Source: Lentimicrobiaceae bacterium (lineage in GTDB: Bacteria; Bacteroidota; Bacteroidia; Bacteroidales; P3). From it: 38,186 nt of DNA. Location of the stretch: assembly GCA_022510485.1 (NCBI GenBank), contig JAFLTI010000002.1, forward strand, positions 1 to 38,186. The letters are read 5' to 3'. The notes under the pieces are model-generated. The model saw only the letters and a program-made list of their open reading frames with translations, did no database searches and had not been told where the DNA came from. The translations under genes and the position numbers were made by a program. Positions 24,648 to 34,231 of the stretch are shown here, piece after piece (the stretch's first letter is position 1; each line of letters starts with the position of its first letter).

Positions 24648-25568
24648 ATGATGGAAAGCCTTGAACTCGGTGCCTTGAACTGGCACTATATACAGAATCC
24701 CACGGAGGAGGATCTGACATTTTTGGAGGAAGAGTTTCACTTTCACCCCTTGGATATCGAGGACTGCCGCAGTATGGCGCAGCGTCCCAAAATCGATATT
24801 TACGACGACTACAACTTCCTTATTCTGCATTTTCCCGGCTTTGACCGACAGGGGCACACGCTCCACACTCGCGAAATCAAGATATTTTGGGGCAAAAGCT
24901 ATATCATTACGCTTACCCGCTCGCAAGGCATCCTTAAAAATATTTTTGAACTGGCGGAAAAGCAGCCCGAAAAGATTGTAGAAGATTTTGACGAATTTAA
25001 CTCCGATACCCTGCTTTATACGATTCTGAACCGTCTTTTGGTGGATTCCTATTCGCTCTTGCTGCGTGTGGGAGTAAATATCGAGAGCATAAACCGGGAG
25101 CTGTTCAACAAACGCGCCGACATCACTATCGAAAGGCTCTCGATAACGCGGCGCAACATTATTTTGCTAAACACCATCTTCAAACCCCAGTTGCGACTGT
25201 TCCAGAAATTTGAATCCGGTACCATCAAGGGATTCTCGGAGAACAGCGACTTTATGGAAGACTATTGGGGTAATATCGTAGACTACTACCAAAAGATGTG
25301 GGATATGGTGGAAGACAACGGCGAACTTATCGAAGGTCTGTCAAAAACTTTCGATTCAATGCAGACCAACCGCATCAACGAGGTAATGAAAATCATGACC
25401 CTTATCTCTACAATCTTCCTGCCTCTTACCTTTATTACCGGCGTTTACGGAATGAATGTGGAACTGCCCTTTATGAACCGGACCTATTTCTTTTGGTGCA
25501 TTGTGGGCTTTATGGCTCTTGTAGCGGCTTTCTTTATCTTCTTTGCCAAGAAAAGACGCTGGATGTAG
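24648..25568 (+). CDS. corA: CorA-family magnesium transporter
   Basis: The 306-residue protein is a pentameric divalent-cation channel. The large cytosolic N-terminal domain is followed by two C-terminal TM helices; the selectivity motif YGMN (G268-M269-N270) ends the first, followed by a short loop with ELPFMNR. The C-terminus ends in the usual basic tail (KKRRW). Mg2+ is the expected substrate, though some GMN proteins carry Co2+ or Zn2+. It is divergent from ribBA and converges with the GT2 gene 11 bp downstream. Confidence 0.93.
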   Translation: MMESLELGALNWHYIQNPTEEDLTFLEEEFHFHPLDIEDCRSMAQRPKIDIYDDYNFLILHFPGFDRQGHTLHTREIKIFWGKSYIITLTRSQGILKNIFELAEKQPEKIVEDFDEFNSDTLLYTILNRLLVDSYSLLLRVGVNIESINRELFNKRADITIERLSITRRNIILLNTIFKPQLRLFQKFESGTIKGFSENSDFMEDYWGNIVDYYQKMWDMVEDNGELIEGLSKTFDSMQTNRINEVMKIMTLISTIFLPLTFITGVYGMNVELPFMNRTYFFWCIVGFMALVAAFFIFFAKKRRWM

Positions 25569-25579
25569 CGCAAAAACGC

Positions 25580-26584
25580 TTATTTATTGTACGACTTGCG
25601 TAATTTCTCGCCTTTTTCAAGGTCTTTCTTAAGCACCACCTTGCTCCAGAACGCCTTGAGAAATCCACAACCGTAGCCGTTCAGCTGCACAAAGCCTGTA
25701 AGCACCGACAACAGGGCTATCTTAAGGCTTTTATTCTTGCCAAGGGAGGCAAAAAACAACATCAGGGCATATAGATCCAACAGCAATAACCAATACGGCG
25801 TATGAAAAACGGCGAGCAGAATCAACGCTGCCTCTCCAAGCACAAACAGGGCGGGCAAAGCATGAACCGCCCTGAGTGAATCCGGATGCAGCCGGTAAAG
25901 AAAAATCCGCGCCTGCCCGAAATTATAGACCTGACGAAAGAATTTCTTGAGGTTTACCCTACGTTTATGATAAACGGAAACCTCCGGAAACAGCACGGTT
26001 CTAAAGCCTGCCTCACGAATACGGATGCTCAGATCAATGTCCTCTCCGAACATATCGGCAAATCCGCCCACTTTTTCATAGACCGCACGTGAAAAGCCCA
26101 TATTGAACGAGCGGGGATGGAATTTTTCCATACACACTTTGCCGCTTCCCCTAATGCCGCCTGTGGTCAGAAAAGAGGTCATGGCAAAATTCACCGCTTT
26201 CTGCATATCCGTAAAGGTAGGCAAAGCCCTGTCGGGACCGCCGAAACAATCCGTATAATCTTTTTGCAGACAACGGTTCAGGCTCTGAATATATTCGGGC
26301 GGCAGAATACAGTCGGAATCGAAAAAGAGAAAATAATCGCCCCGGGCACGCTGCATTCCTACATTGCGGGTATCGCTCCTGCCGGTATTGGGTTTGGTGC
26401 AATACTGTATTTCCAGCGTATCGGCATAGCGGTCTACCTCATCCTTGCAAGGCAGCGAAGATCCGTCTTCCACCACCACCACTTCAAAATTCTTTTCGGA
26501 CTGCTGTGCCAAACTTGCCAGCATCTCCGCCATTTCATCAGGACGGTTATATACCGGTATAATAATAGAATATTTCAAATTCAT
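25580..26584 (-). CDS. Family 2 glycosyltransferase, membrane-linked
   Basis: The 334-residue protein has a GT-A catalytic domain: YSIIIPVYNRPDEM at the N-terminus, EDGSS, the metal-binding DSDC and the acceptor-side EDIDLSIRIREAGF. Two to three hydrophobic segments near the C-terminus (about residues 235-300) attach it to the membrane. It should add a sugar to a surface glycan or lipid carrier. The ATG at 26584 overlaps the stop of the YfhO-like gene as ATGA, so the two are coupled and may act on one glycan or lipid. The frame upstream of that ATG is non-coding overlap. Confidence 0.9.
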   Translation of the reverse strand: MNLKYSIIIPVYNRPDEMAEMLASLAQQSEKNFEVVVVEDGSSLPCKDEVDRYADTLEIQYCTKPNTGRSDTRNVGMQRARGDYFLFFDSDCILPPEYIQSLNRCLQKDYTDCFGGPDRALPTFTDMQKAVNFAMTSFLTTGGIRGSGKVCMEKFHPRSFNMGFSRAVYEKVGGFADMFGEDIDLSIRIREAGFRTVLFPEVSVYHKRRVNLKKFFRQVYNFGQARIFLYRLHPDSLRAVHALPALFVLGEAALILLAVFHTPYWLLLLDLYALMLFFASLGKNKSLKIALLSVLTGFVQLNGYGCGFLKAFWSKVVLKKDLEKGEKLRKSYNK

Positions 26585-28995
26585 CGCTCTGCCTCCAACT
26601 CTTTTCTCAATCCATTGCGTATCATCATGGCAATCAAGCCTAAAATCAGCAATACATTGAGAACCGAACCCGTATTGGTTAGTATCTTGCTGCGTACGAT
26701 AAGCGGATTCTTGCATTTGAGTTCCACTATATGCTTTCCTTGCGGAAGCGTAAGACCGCGCAAGATATAGTTAACGCGATAGAGCGGCATTTCTTCTCCA
26801 TCCACATAGGCTTTCCAAGTCTTGTAATACACCTCTGAAAATACTGCCGGGCGTTCTGCCGAAGCGGTGTATTCATATTTGAGCGCATTGGGATAGTATT
26901 CCACCAAACGGATATTGTCTTGACCGGCAGGAACTTCGGGTACGGATACCATACCAACCTTGCTTTCCCATTCCCTGTCGATAACAGCCACATGCGCCGG
27001 ATCAAAATCGTAGAGTGCCACAATCTCTTCATCGGGGCTGTTTACCCAACGGATGCTGTCTACAAACCAAGCATTGCCCAAGGCGGCTACATTGCGCTGC
27101 ACCATAGGCTGTCCCGAGGCATCGGGTACGATAAAATATTTGGTGTTGAGCATATTGAGCACACGCACATTCATCTGACGACTCATGTGGTAATCGATAA
27201 TATCCTGATAACGGCGCAACTTCATCGGGCTGTAACCGCCAATCGACTTGTGGAAATTGGATGTAGTGGCATCGTTGAATGTATTGACGGTAACATTCAG
27301 CACCCGGTAATCCGGATCGGTATCCTCCAAAATCATATTGTCGGCAGCAGAAGGTAATACAACCTTTACGGCTCGTGCCGGCATAAAACTATGCTCACCC
27401 ACGTAATGGCGGTCTAAAGTCCATAAGTCAACCAATACCAGTACCGAAAGGATTCCTATGAGCCATTCTGCCCTTAGGTTTTTCTTTATATAAAACCACA
27501 GCGCTGCCGCCGCCAGCAATATAAAGGCAAACGAGCGCATGGCGGTAGAAGTAAGCATACCGGCACGGTCCTGCAACAAGGTTTGTTGCAGCCAATCGGG
27601 ATAAGAGGCATCGGAGGGAGAAACAAAACCGAACATACTTTTACCGAACAGGGCAAAGAACAGGCATATCCCGGCGGTTATGCCCGACGAGTACATCAAA
27701 TCCCTTACATAACGCCCGTCTTTCTTGGCATTTTGCAAAATGGTTTCTACCGACAGCACTGCCAAAGCCACCATCGAGATTTCGGCAATTACCAAAGCCA
27801 TAGAGGGCGTGCGGAAACGGTTATAGAGCGGCAAGTGGTAGAACAGAAAATCGTTGAACCACGAAAGATGCCTGCCCCATGAGAGCAACAACGACAGGAC
27901 AGTTACCGCCAGCAACCACCATTTTGCAGGACCTTTTACCACAAACAACCCCAGCAGGAACAAAAAGCAGATAATCGCCCCCACGTAAACCGGACCCGAA
28001 GTAAAAGGCTGATCCCCCCAATAAAGCGGAGCCATTGTCTGCCTGCCGCCTGTCATCTTATAGGTTTCGCTATCACGGCTTAGATTATAGTGGCTGCTGC
28101 CTCCGTAAAGACCGGGCACCAGCAAGGTAAAGCTTTCCATTTTACCATAGCTCCATTGAAAAGCGTAGTCTATATCCAAACCCGAACTTTCTTTCTGTCC
28201 GTCGGGAGTTGACTGCAAGACCGCCCCCCCGCGCATGGTGTCTTTACTATAATCGTAGGTAACCAACCAGCCTCCCAGAGAGGGAAGCAAAGAGATTGCC
28301 GCTACCGCCAAGGCAATCACCCCTCCTTTAAGAAAAGTCTTTGCCTGTTTCTGACGGAACGCCTGTACGCCATAAGCGATTGCCACTGCCACGAGCATAA
28401 ACATCAGATAGAAAGTTATCTGCTGGTGGGAATACATAATATGCAGCCCTGTAAAAATCAAGGTTATCAACGCACCCGAAAGATATTTGCCCTTAAAGCA
28501 TTGTATTACCCCTGCCAAAATGGGAGCCATGCAAGCCATAGCCCAGCATTTGTTGGCATGGCCGGCATCTATAATCAAGAGATTGTAGGTAGAAAAGGCA
28601 TAGGCAACCGCACCCAAAATCGATAACCAGGAACGGCATCCCAACACGCACATAAGGATATAGAATCCCAACATATAAAAGAATAAGATTCCGGCGCTCA
28701 ATGCGGGCAGACCGCACATAGCCAAGCGCGGGAAAACCTTATTATAAATATTGTAGCCCTCCGAACCCGTATTGGGCATACCGCCAAAGAGCATATTGCT
28801 CCAATGGGAATATTCCCCTGTCTTTTCGTAGCACTCCCTACTCTCTTTCTGCGTACCAAGCCAACTATGCACATCGCCCTGTCCCATAGTTTTACCCTGA
28901 AACAGAACGGGAGCAAAATAAGCCACACTCAAAGCCAAGAAAATCAATACCGCCCATAGGTGAGGCAAGAGCTTTTTCCAATTTATATTTTTCAT
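26581..28995 (-). CDS. YfhO-family multi-pass membrane protein
   Basis: The 804-residue protein matches YfhO (GT-C-like polytopic membrane proteins). About 11-13 TM segments fill residues 10-540. A soluble, beta-rich domain follows (about 550-760), then a last TM near the C-terminus. Family hallmarks: YFAPVLFQGKTMGQGDVHSW near the N-terminus and the periplasmic loop SHWSNMLFGGMPN. In Gram-positives YfhO glycosylates lipoteichoic acid; here it probably moves a sugar from a lipid carrier on the outer face of the inner membrane (inference). ATG at 28995 is preferred over a GTG two codons earlier. Coupled to the GT2 gene. Confidence 0.87.
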   Translation of the reverse strand: MKNINWKKLLPHLWAVLIFLALSVAYFAPVLFQGKTMGQGDVHSWLGTQKESRECYEKTGEYSHWSNMLFGGMPNTGSEGYNIYNKVFPRLAMCGLPALSAGILFFYMLGFYILMCVLGCRSWLSILGAVAYAFSTYNLLIIDAGHANKCWAMACMAPILAGVIQCFKGKYLSGALITLIFTGLHIMYSHQQITFYLMFMLVAVAIAYGVQAFRQKQAKTFLKGGVIALAVAAISLLPSLGGWLVTYDYSKDTMRGGAVLQSTPDGQKESSGLDIDYAFQWSYGKMESFTLLVPGLYGGSSHYNLSRDSETYKMTGGRQTMAPLYWGDQPFTSGPVYVGAIICFLFLLGLFVVKGPAKWWLLAVTVLSLLLSWGRHLSWFNDFLFYHLPLYNRFRTPSMALVIAEISMVALAVLSVETILQNAKKDGRYVRDLMYSSGITAGICLFFALFGKSMFGFVSPSDASYPDWLQQTLLQDRAGMLTSTAMRSFAFILLAAAALWFYIKKNLRAEWLIGILSVLVLVDLWTLDRHYVGEHSFMPARAVKVVLPSAADNMILEDTDPDYRVLNVTVNTFNDATTSNFHKSIGGYSPMKLRRYQDIIDYHMSRQMNVRVLNMLNTKYFIVPDASGQPMVQRNVAALGNAWFVDSIRWVNSPDEEIVALYDFDPAHVAVIDREWESKVGMVSVPEVPAGQDNIRLVEYYPNALKYEYTASAERPAVFSEVYYKTWKAYVDGEEMPLYRVNYILRGLTLPQGKHIVELKCKNPLIVRSKILTNTGSVLNVLLILGLIAMMIRNGLRKELEAER

Positions 28996-29018
28996 ATCCA
29001 CTCTATTACAATCTTTTA

Positions 29019-29048
29019 CAAATATCCTTTACCCTTATGCCGTTCAAA
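29019..29048 (-). promoter_or_regulatory. Possible promoter of YfhO-GT2 operon
   Basis: On the minus strand, TTTG (29045-29048) and GATATTTG (29019-29026; one mismatch to TAnnTTTG) lie 18 nt apart. Spacing is slightly short. Confidence 0.35.
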
Positions 29049-29052
29049 AACA

Positions 29053-29082
29053 TTGCGATTACAAAAAAAAAGCCTATTTTTG
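29053..29082 (+). promoter_or_regulatory. Promoter of tRNA-Gln
   Basis: TTG (29053-29055) and an exact -7 element TATTTTTG (29075-29082) are 19 nt apart. The -7 element ends 15 bp before the tRNA. Confidence 0.65.
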
Positions 29083-29097
29083 CCGCCTGTTTCCGAT

Positions 29098-29168
29098 TGG
29101 CCAATGGTGTAACGGTAACACAACAGATTTTGGTTCTGTTATTCTGGGTTCGAATCCCGGTTGGCCAA
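29098..29168 (+). tRNA. tRNA-Gln(UUG)
   Basis: The cloverleaf is complete. Acceptor TGGCCAA pairs with TTGGCCA, the D arm is GTGTAACGGTAACAC, the anticodon stem ACAGA/TCTGT holds loop TTTTGGT with anticodon TTG, and the T arm is CTGGG-TTCGAAT-CCCGG. The discriminator base is A; CCA is not encoded. No phage genes adjoin it, so it does not appear to serve as an attachment site here. Confidence 0.95.
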
Positions 29169-29176
29169 CTTTCTTT

Positions 29177-29596
29177 TTATTCTTCCAATTTCAGGTAAGT
29201 CTTTATATCCAGAACGTCTTTCACGATAAATGCGTAAGGATAATCGCTTTTGATGCTTTTGAGAAAGAATCCCGCATCCACGCGATTGGTAAAATTACCC
29301 ACCTTTACCTTGAAATACGGTTCTTCAAACAAGATATAACTCTTACATTCGGGATAAACCAAATCGAAAGTGGTCTTGGCTTCGATTGCCGCGTTTTTGG
29401 AATGGTTTCCGCTCTGCGAGAAGATAAGGATACGGTAGCCCTCCGGCTGTTTTTCCATACGATATTCCATACGGCGGAGCAACAAGGTATCTACCGTATG
29501 CGGGTATTCAACGGTGTTCAATACAGAAGGCAACGTTTGTGAGTATGCCGCAGAGGCACACACAAAGAGCAGAAACAAAACGATTTTATACCTCAT
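29177..29596 (-). CDS. SPOR-domain exported protein
   Basis: The 139-residue protein has a signal peptide (MRYKIVLFLLFVCASAAYSQ) and one SPOR-like domain covering most of the rest: YRILIFSQSGNHSKNAA, YPECKSYILFEEPYFKVKVG, AGFFLKSIKSDYPYAFIV. SPOR domains bind septal peptidoglycan lacking stem peptides. This single-domain form looks common in Bacteroidota. The start is the ATG at 29596, 25 bp behind a -7 element. It lies 35 bp after the second M16 gene. Confidence 0.83.
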   Translation of the reverse strand: MRYKIVLFLLFVCASAAYSQTLPSVLNTVEYPHTVDTLLLRRMEYRMEKQPEGYRILIFSQSGNHSKNAAIEAKTTFDLVYPECKSYILFEEPYFKVKVGNFTNRVDAGFFLKSIKSDYPYAFIVKDVLDIKTYLKLEE

Positions 29597-29620
29597 CTTT
29601 TCCAAACATTTAGCAAATGG

Positions 29621-29628
29621 CAAATATA
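29621..29628 (-). promoter_or_regulatory. -7 promoter element of SPOR gene
   Basis: The minus strand reads TATATTTG, an exact TAnnTTTG match, giving a leader near 18 nt. No TTTG is present at -33, so the gene may also be read from purD. Confidence 0.42.
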
Positions 29629-29631
29629 ACC

Positions 29632-30897
29632 TTATTTTCCCGATTCGGCTCCGGCGGTAACGGTATAGAATCTGTCGGGCGTGAGATAGCGGCAAGCCAT
29701 TTGGCGAATCTCTTCGGGCGTGATAGAAAAGAATACCTCCTCGTTGCGCCGGTAAAAATCCGCCCCCACTCCACAAAGAATAAAGAACTTCATACGCTCG
29801 GCAAGGTCGAAAGTACCGTCTAACTCGCGCACAAAATCGCCCATAAACGACTGCCTTACAATATCCAGTTCAGAATCCTTTATCGGTTTTTTCTGCAAAA
29901 GAGTTATTTCTTTCTCTATTTCCTGCAGCACCTTTTCCGCACAGTCTGCCTTTACCTCCGAACTGATCATCCATACCGGAAGCTGTCGCAGCGGAATGAT
30001 ATAAGACGAAATGCCGTAGGTATATCCCTTTTCTTCACGGATATTGCGCATCAAGCGGGATCCGAAATAACCGCCCAGCACATAATCGGTTACCTTGAAC
30101 GGGGCAAAATCGGGATCATTAATCGGGCAGAGCGGCATACCGATACGCACCGATGCCTGCAAGGCTCCGTCCATAACCTTATCCAGCCTGCGGTTTCCCG
30201 AAAAATCGGGCAAAGCCGGATATTCTGAAACGAGCTCCGTTGCGTTGGAAGTTCCTGCCCAATCGTTGGCACCGAAGCAAGACTCAAGCAAAGACAGATG
30301 CTTTTCCGTATAGCCTCCTGCCAGCACAATCTTGCAGTTCCGCGCCACATAAAGTCTTTTGTAATATGATAGCAAATCTTCTCTTTGCAGCGCCGTAAAA
30401 TCGGGTTCATCCAACACCTGCCCATAGGGATGCGCCCCGAAAACGAGCGAATAAAAGGCGTTGCGCGAAACCTCCGAAACTTTTTGCCGGTTTACCAAAA
30501 ACCTACGGTGCTGCTTGCGCAGATATGTATCTATTTCTTCTTGCGGAAAAACGGAACGCTTTACCGCTTCTTCGCACAAAGGAATAATTTCTTCAAAATA
30601 GCGGCTCAGACAATAAAACACCACTGTGGCTTGGTCTTTGTCGGGATAGCGTTCTATATAGGCTCCGTAATAATCGAGTTTTTCCGACCATTCCCGCGAT
30701 GAGAAATTTTGCGTACCCTCCCCTATCAAAGAGCAACAGGCAGCCGCCTGCAATTTCTTCTGCTGAAAGAAACTGCCTGCCTCAAAAATAAATTCAAGGC
30801 GTACCAAACCGAGGTTCTTATCTGCAAAACAATAAAGAGGAACACCGTTTGACAGATGCCTTACCTCCGGTTCCAGTTTTGAGTAATCGAATTTCAT
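29632..30897 (-). CDS. M16 peptidase-like protein, catalytically inactive
   Basis: The 421-residue protein has the two-lobed M16 (pitrilysin) fold but no HxxEH: the matching helix reads AACCSLIGEGTQNFSS. The C-terminal R/Y region is intact (EEKGYTYGISSYI), as in non-catalytic partner subunits. No signal peptide is seen. The gene is 13 bp behind a catalytically complete M16 gene, so the two probably form a heterodimer like mitochondrial MPP alpha/beta. ATG at 30897 is preferred over a TTG two codons earlier. Confidence 0.87.
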   Translation of the reverse strand: MKFDYSKLEPEVRHLSNGVPLYCFADKNLGLVRLEFIFEAGSFFQQKKLQAAACCSLIGEGTQNFSSREWSEKLDYYGAYIERYPDKDQATVVFYCLSRYFEEIIPLCEEAVKRSVFPQEEIDTYLRKQHRRFLVNRQKVSEVSRNAFYSLVFGAHPYGQVLDEPDFTALQREDLLSYYKRLYVARNCKIVLAGGYTEKHLSLLESCFGANDWAGTSNATELVSEYPALPDFSGNRRLDKVMDGALQASVRIGMPLCPINDPDFAPFKVTDYVLGGYFGSRLMRNIREEKGYTYGISSYIIPLRQLPVWMISSEVKADCAEKVLQEIEKEITLLQKKPIKDSELDIVRQSFMGDFVRELDGTFDLAERMKFFILCGVGADFYRRNEEVFFSITPEEIRQMACRYLTPDRFYTVTAGAESGK

Positions 30898-30910
30898 TGT
30901 CAAGCAAAAA

Positions 30911-32152
30911 TTATCTGGAAGCCTTATAATAAACCGTACTGCAATTAGAGTCTACAAGGTATTTCGCTACCGCCTCCCTTACTTTGGCAGGCTCAACTTC
31001 CCTGTATTTGCGGTCTTCCTCGTTGAGCAAAGACGCCGAACCCATCAGTTCAAAATACCCTAAGTTCATAGCCTTGTCCAATGCTTTCATATTAGAGAAC
31101 ATAAGTGCCGTTTCCAGTTTGTTCTTTACTTTCTGCAATTCTTCCTTTTCCACCTCTTTTTGCGCCATACGGGCTATTTCTTCGTTAACGGCGGCTTCCG
31201 CCTTTTCAAAAGAAACGCCTTCTTCTAAAAACCCGGACACTAAAAACATACCCGGTTCTATATCGCCCGAAACATAGGCGTTTACGCTGTTGAACAATTT
31301 CTTTTCCTTAACCAAGGCGGTGTAGAATCGCGAAGATTCCCCATTGGAAAGTATATCGGAAACCAAATCGAACACATAAAAATCATCGCTCATCCTCGCT
31401 CCGATATGAAAAGCCTTATAGAGCGCGTCGGCTGGCACCTTGCGTTCCACTTGCAAGGTACGGGCAGAAGTCTGCAAGGGTTCCTGCGGCAAATTTCTCG
31501 CCTTGCGGTTTCCTCTGGGAATAGCTCCGAACCAACGTTGCGCCAGTTCAAAGATACGGGCGGCATCCACCGGTCCTGCCACAGTAAGCACGGCATTGTC
31601 GGGTTTGTAATAAGTACCGTAAAAAGTCTGCACGTCTTCTATCGTAACGCTTTCTATGTGGTCTGTGGTTTTGCCGATAGTAGACCATGCGTAGGGGTGC
31701 TCCTTATAACAGAGCGGGCGTATCAATAAATCCGCATCTCCGTAAGGCTGGTTAAGGCAGCGTTCCTTAAATTCCTCTATCACCACATCTTTCTGAACAC
31801 GGAGTTTTTTCGGGGTGATGTTCAGGTTCTGCATGCGGTCGCTTTCCACGCGGAAAGCCGTTTCTAAGGCATCGGGCAGAATGGTGATGTAGTAATCGGT
31901 AAAATCGTTGTTGGTAAAGGCATTATTCGCCGCCCCCACCTTTTCTAATTCCGTATCGAAATCCTTTACATTCTTTGAGCCGCTAAACATCAGGTGCTCA
32001 AAAAGATGTGCAAAACCCGACTTTTCGGGAGCCTCGTCTTTCGAGCCTACATCGTAAACGAGGTTGAACGCCACCATAGCCGTACTGCGGTCGGTGTGAA
32101 CCTGCACCTTCAAGCCGTTGTCCAACACGCTTTGTTCGTAATCTATCTGCAT
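30911..32152 (-). CDS. M16 family zinc metallopeptidase, catalytic subunit
   Basis: The 413-residue M16 protease has an intact inverted zinc motif H49-L-F-E52-H53 in FAHLFEHLMFSG and a downstream Glu in VVIEEFKER as third ligand. The sequence shows no signal peptide, so a cytosolic or periplasm-by-other-route location is open. It overlaps the purD end by 10 bp and precedes its inactive partner by 13 bp, so the three are one operon. It would degrade peptides as a clam-shell dimer. Confidence 0.92.
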   Translation of the reverse strand: MQIDYEQSVLDNGLKVQVHTDRSTAMVAFNLVYDVGSKDEAPEKSGFAHLFEHLMFSGSKNVKDFDTELEKVGAANNAFTNNDFTDYYITILPDALETAFRVESDRMQNLNITPKKLRVQKDVVIEEFKERCLNQPYGDADLLIRPLCYKEHPYAWSTIGKTTDHIESVTIEDVQTFYGTYYKPDNAVLTVAGPVDAARIFELAQRWFGAIPRGNRKARNLPQEPLQTSARTLQVERKVPADALYKAFHIGARMSDDFYVFDLVSDILSNGESSRFYTALVKEKKLFNSVNAYVSGDIEPGMFLVSGFLEEGVSFEKAEAAVNEEIARMAQKEVEKEELQKVKNKLETALMFSNMKALDKAMNLGYFELMGSASLLNEEDRKYREVEPAKVREAVAKYLVDSNCSTVYYKASR

Positions 32153-33426
32153 AGGTCCTTTCCTATATCTTTTCGGTAATACACTCCTTCAAACTCGATT
32201 TTTTCAACTTCGGCATAGGTTTTTCTCATAGCCGAGGGCAAATCTTCCGCCAAACTGACAACGCCAAGCACCCTTCCGCCGCAGGTAACTGCCCTGCCCT
32301 CCGAATCCGGTTTGGTTCCGGCATGAAACAAGAGCGTATCGGGAGCCACCGCCTGTGTACCCTTTACTTCAAACCCTTTCTTATACGACTCCGGATAGCC
32401 GCCCGAAACCAACATAACGCAAAGTGCCTGACGCGGGTCGATTTCCAAATTAATTTCGTGCAGGCGGTTTTCGTGCATAGCGATAAACAATTCCACCAAA
32501 TCGCTCTTAAGGCGCGGCATCACCGCCTCGGTTTCGGGATCGCCCATACGTACATTGTATTCGATAACGTAAGGATCTCCGTTTACATTCATCAAGCCGA
32601 TAAACAAAAAGCCCGAATAGGGAATCTTATCTTTTTGGAGCTGCGCCAGTGTGGGTTTTACTATACGGTCTTCCACCTTTTTCATAAACGCCACATCGGC
32701 AAAGGCTACCGGAGAAACCGCCCCCATTCCGCCCGTATTTAGACCGCAGTCGCCTTCGCCCACCTTTTTATAGTCTTTGGCTTCGGGCAGAATCTTGTAA
32801 TCGGTACCGTCGGTCAACACAAACACCGAAAGTTCCATACCGCTCAAAAATTCTTCTATCACCACCTGTTCAGACGCCGCTCCGAACATACCTTGTTCCA
32901 GCATCTCGTCTAAAGCCTGTTCCGCCCTTGTCAAATCGGTTTCTATAAGCACTCCCTTGCCTGCCGCAAGACCGTCTGCCTTAAGCACATACGGTGGTTT
33001 GAGCGTACGCAGGAAAGCCTTTGCCCGGGCAAGTTGCCCTTTTTCAAAAACGGAGTAAGCCGCCGTAGGAATCCCGGCGCGTTGCATAAACTCCTTGGCA
33101 AAGCGTTTGCTGCCCTCCAAGCGCGCTCCCTCTTTGCAGGGTCCCACTATAATCAGGTCGCGGAAATTGGCATCTGCCAAGAAATAATCGTGTATCCCCT
33201 TTACCAATGGATCTTCCGGACCCACCACCAGCATCTCTATCCGATTCTCGATTATAAAGTCCTTTACCTGAGCAAAATTCAGCGGATCCAAAGCCACATT
33301 CTCAGCCCAAAGTCCTGTTCCCGCATTTCCGGGTGCCACATACAGTTTTTCTGTGCGCGGACTCTGCGCCAATCTATACGCCAACGCGCTCTCCCTGCCC
33401 CCCGAACCTAAGACCAAAATGTTCAT
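32143..33426 (-). CDS. purD: Phosphoribosylamine-glycine ligase (GAR synthetase)
   Basis: The 427-residue ATP-grasp enzyme makes GAR in purine synthesis. Seen: VLGSGGRESALAYRL at the N-terminus, PYVLKADGLAAGKGV (ATP site), GDCGLNTGGMGAVSPV and NVRMGDPETEAVMPRL (metal and phosphate site). The normally conserved GGREHAL reads GGRESAL, with Ser for His. The frame is open upstream, but ATG 33426 is the family start. First gene of the purD-M16-M16 run. Confidence 0.95.
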   Translation of the reverse strand: MNILVLGSGGRESALAYRLAQSPRTEKLYVAPGNAGTGLWAENVALDPLNFAQVKDFIIENRIEMLVVGPEDPLVKGIHDYFLADANFRDLIIVGPCKEGARLEGSKRFAKEFMQRAGIPTAAYSVFEKGQLARAKAFLRTLKPPYVLKADGLAAGKGVLIETDLTRAEQALDEMLEQGMFGAASEQVVIEEFLSGMELSVFVLTDGTDYKILPEAKDYKKVGEGDCGLNTGGMGAVSPVAFADVAFMKKVEDRIVKPTLAQLQKDKIPYSGFLFIGLMNVNGDPYVIEYNVRMGDPETEAVMPRLKSDLVELFIAMHENRLHEINLEIDPRQALCVMLVSGGYPESYKKGFEVKGTQAVAPDTLLFHAGTKPDSEGRAVTCGGRVLGVVSLAEDLPSAMRKTYAEVEKIEFEGVYYRKDIGKDLCR

Positions 33427-33545
33427 AATATCTATGTTATGTGGTTTCAAATGCAAAAAAAACGTGTAAAGATATTGCTTTTTTCTCTTGTCGGGCGTAA
33501 ATTCGCAGTTTGAAACCCTCTGTATTGGGTGCAATATTTGCTATT

Positions 33546-34127
33546 ATGAAAATTCGTTCTTTAATCCGCGTTTTAGGCGCAGCAGCCTTTGCCGGCATTG
33601 TTCTGGGCATTTGTTTTACTTCTTGCAGCAAGTCCGAAGATTTAGACATTTACGGAATCTGGCAGGAAAAAGAATTTGCCAAATACAATGCCATAATAAA
33701 TGACACTGTAATCTGGGACTCCGTACGCCACCCCTCCAATTCCCAGCATCGTCTTCAGATTGAATGTTCCCACCAGATTGATTCCGGAAATTTTACCAAA
33801 GGCGGAGATTTCTTTATCACTATCGTTGCCGTGCACGACTCCTCCTATCGTAATCCGGTACGGACAGCGTATCGCGAATACGTAAAGGGCACCTATCTTT
33901 TAGATACCAAGAACCATAAAATCCGTATGGAAGGCTACTATATGGATTCCTCTTTTACGAATGTGGCTACAGACACCGATCCTAACTACCAAGGAAGCGT
34001 AGGAAAATACTCAGTTCAATCAGACTACTATATCAACGACAAATTCTTTACCCTCAGTCTGAACGACTCCACCCGCAGCGACATCAACACTTTCTATCCG
34101 TACCAGCTGTACACAAAGTGCTTGTAA
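33546..34127 (+). CDS. Putative lipoprotein, unknown
   Basis: The 193-residue protein has an N-terminal hydrophobic segment ending in lipobox CFTSC, so it is probably an outer-membrane lipoprotein. After the Cys it has a beta-rich body beginning DIYGIWQEKEFAKYN, with many Asp and Tyr; a lipocalin-like barrel is possible but not shown. The ATG at 33546 places the lipobox at residues 23-27. It is divergent from purD and ends before a strong terminator that separates it from the phage-like block. Confidence 0.75.
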   Translation: MKIRSLIRVLGAAAFAGIVLGICFTSCSKSEDLDIYGIWQEKEFAKYNAIINDTVIWDSVRHPSNSQHRLQIECSHQIDSGNFTKGGDFFITIVAVHDSSYRNPVRTAYREYVKGTYLLDTKNHKIRMEGYYMDSSFTNVATDTDPNYQGSVGKYSVQSDYYINDKFFTLSLNDSTRSDINTFYPYQLYTKCL

Positions 34128-34156
34128 AAGTTAAAATTATTATAAAACCCTACATA

Positions 34157-34195
34157 AGAGAGGGGAAGCTGCTGTAAAAGCAGCTTCCCCTCTCT
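34157..34195. terminator. Bidirectional intrinsic terminator
   Basis: Perfect 17-bp arms (first AGAGAGGGGAAGCTGCT) flank a 5-nt loop GTAAA. The stem lies between two convergent genes, the lipoprotein ending at 34127 and the amidase ending at 34232. T-runs are short, but the stem is very stable. It also marks the boundary between host-like genes and the phage-like block. Confidence 0.85.
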
Positions 34196-34231
34196 ATTTC
34201 TACCGCAAGACAAATCTGTTGCAAGACAATT

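Noticed and set aside
29098..29168. tRNA-Gln as phage attachment site
   Set aside because: No repeated 3' end of the tRNA was noticed near the phage-like block, which lies 5 kb away behind housekeeping genes.
33509..33540. Promoter TTTG-N20-AATATTTG before the lipoprotein gene
   Set aside because: The -7 element ends 5 bp before the ATG, so the transcript would have no leader; it also has a mismatch at the first position.
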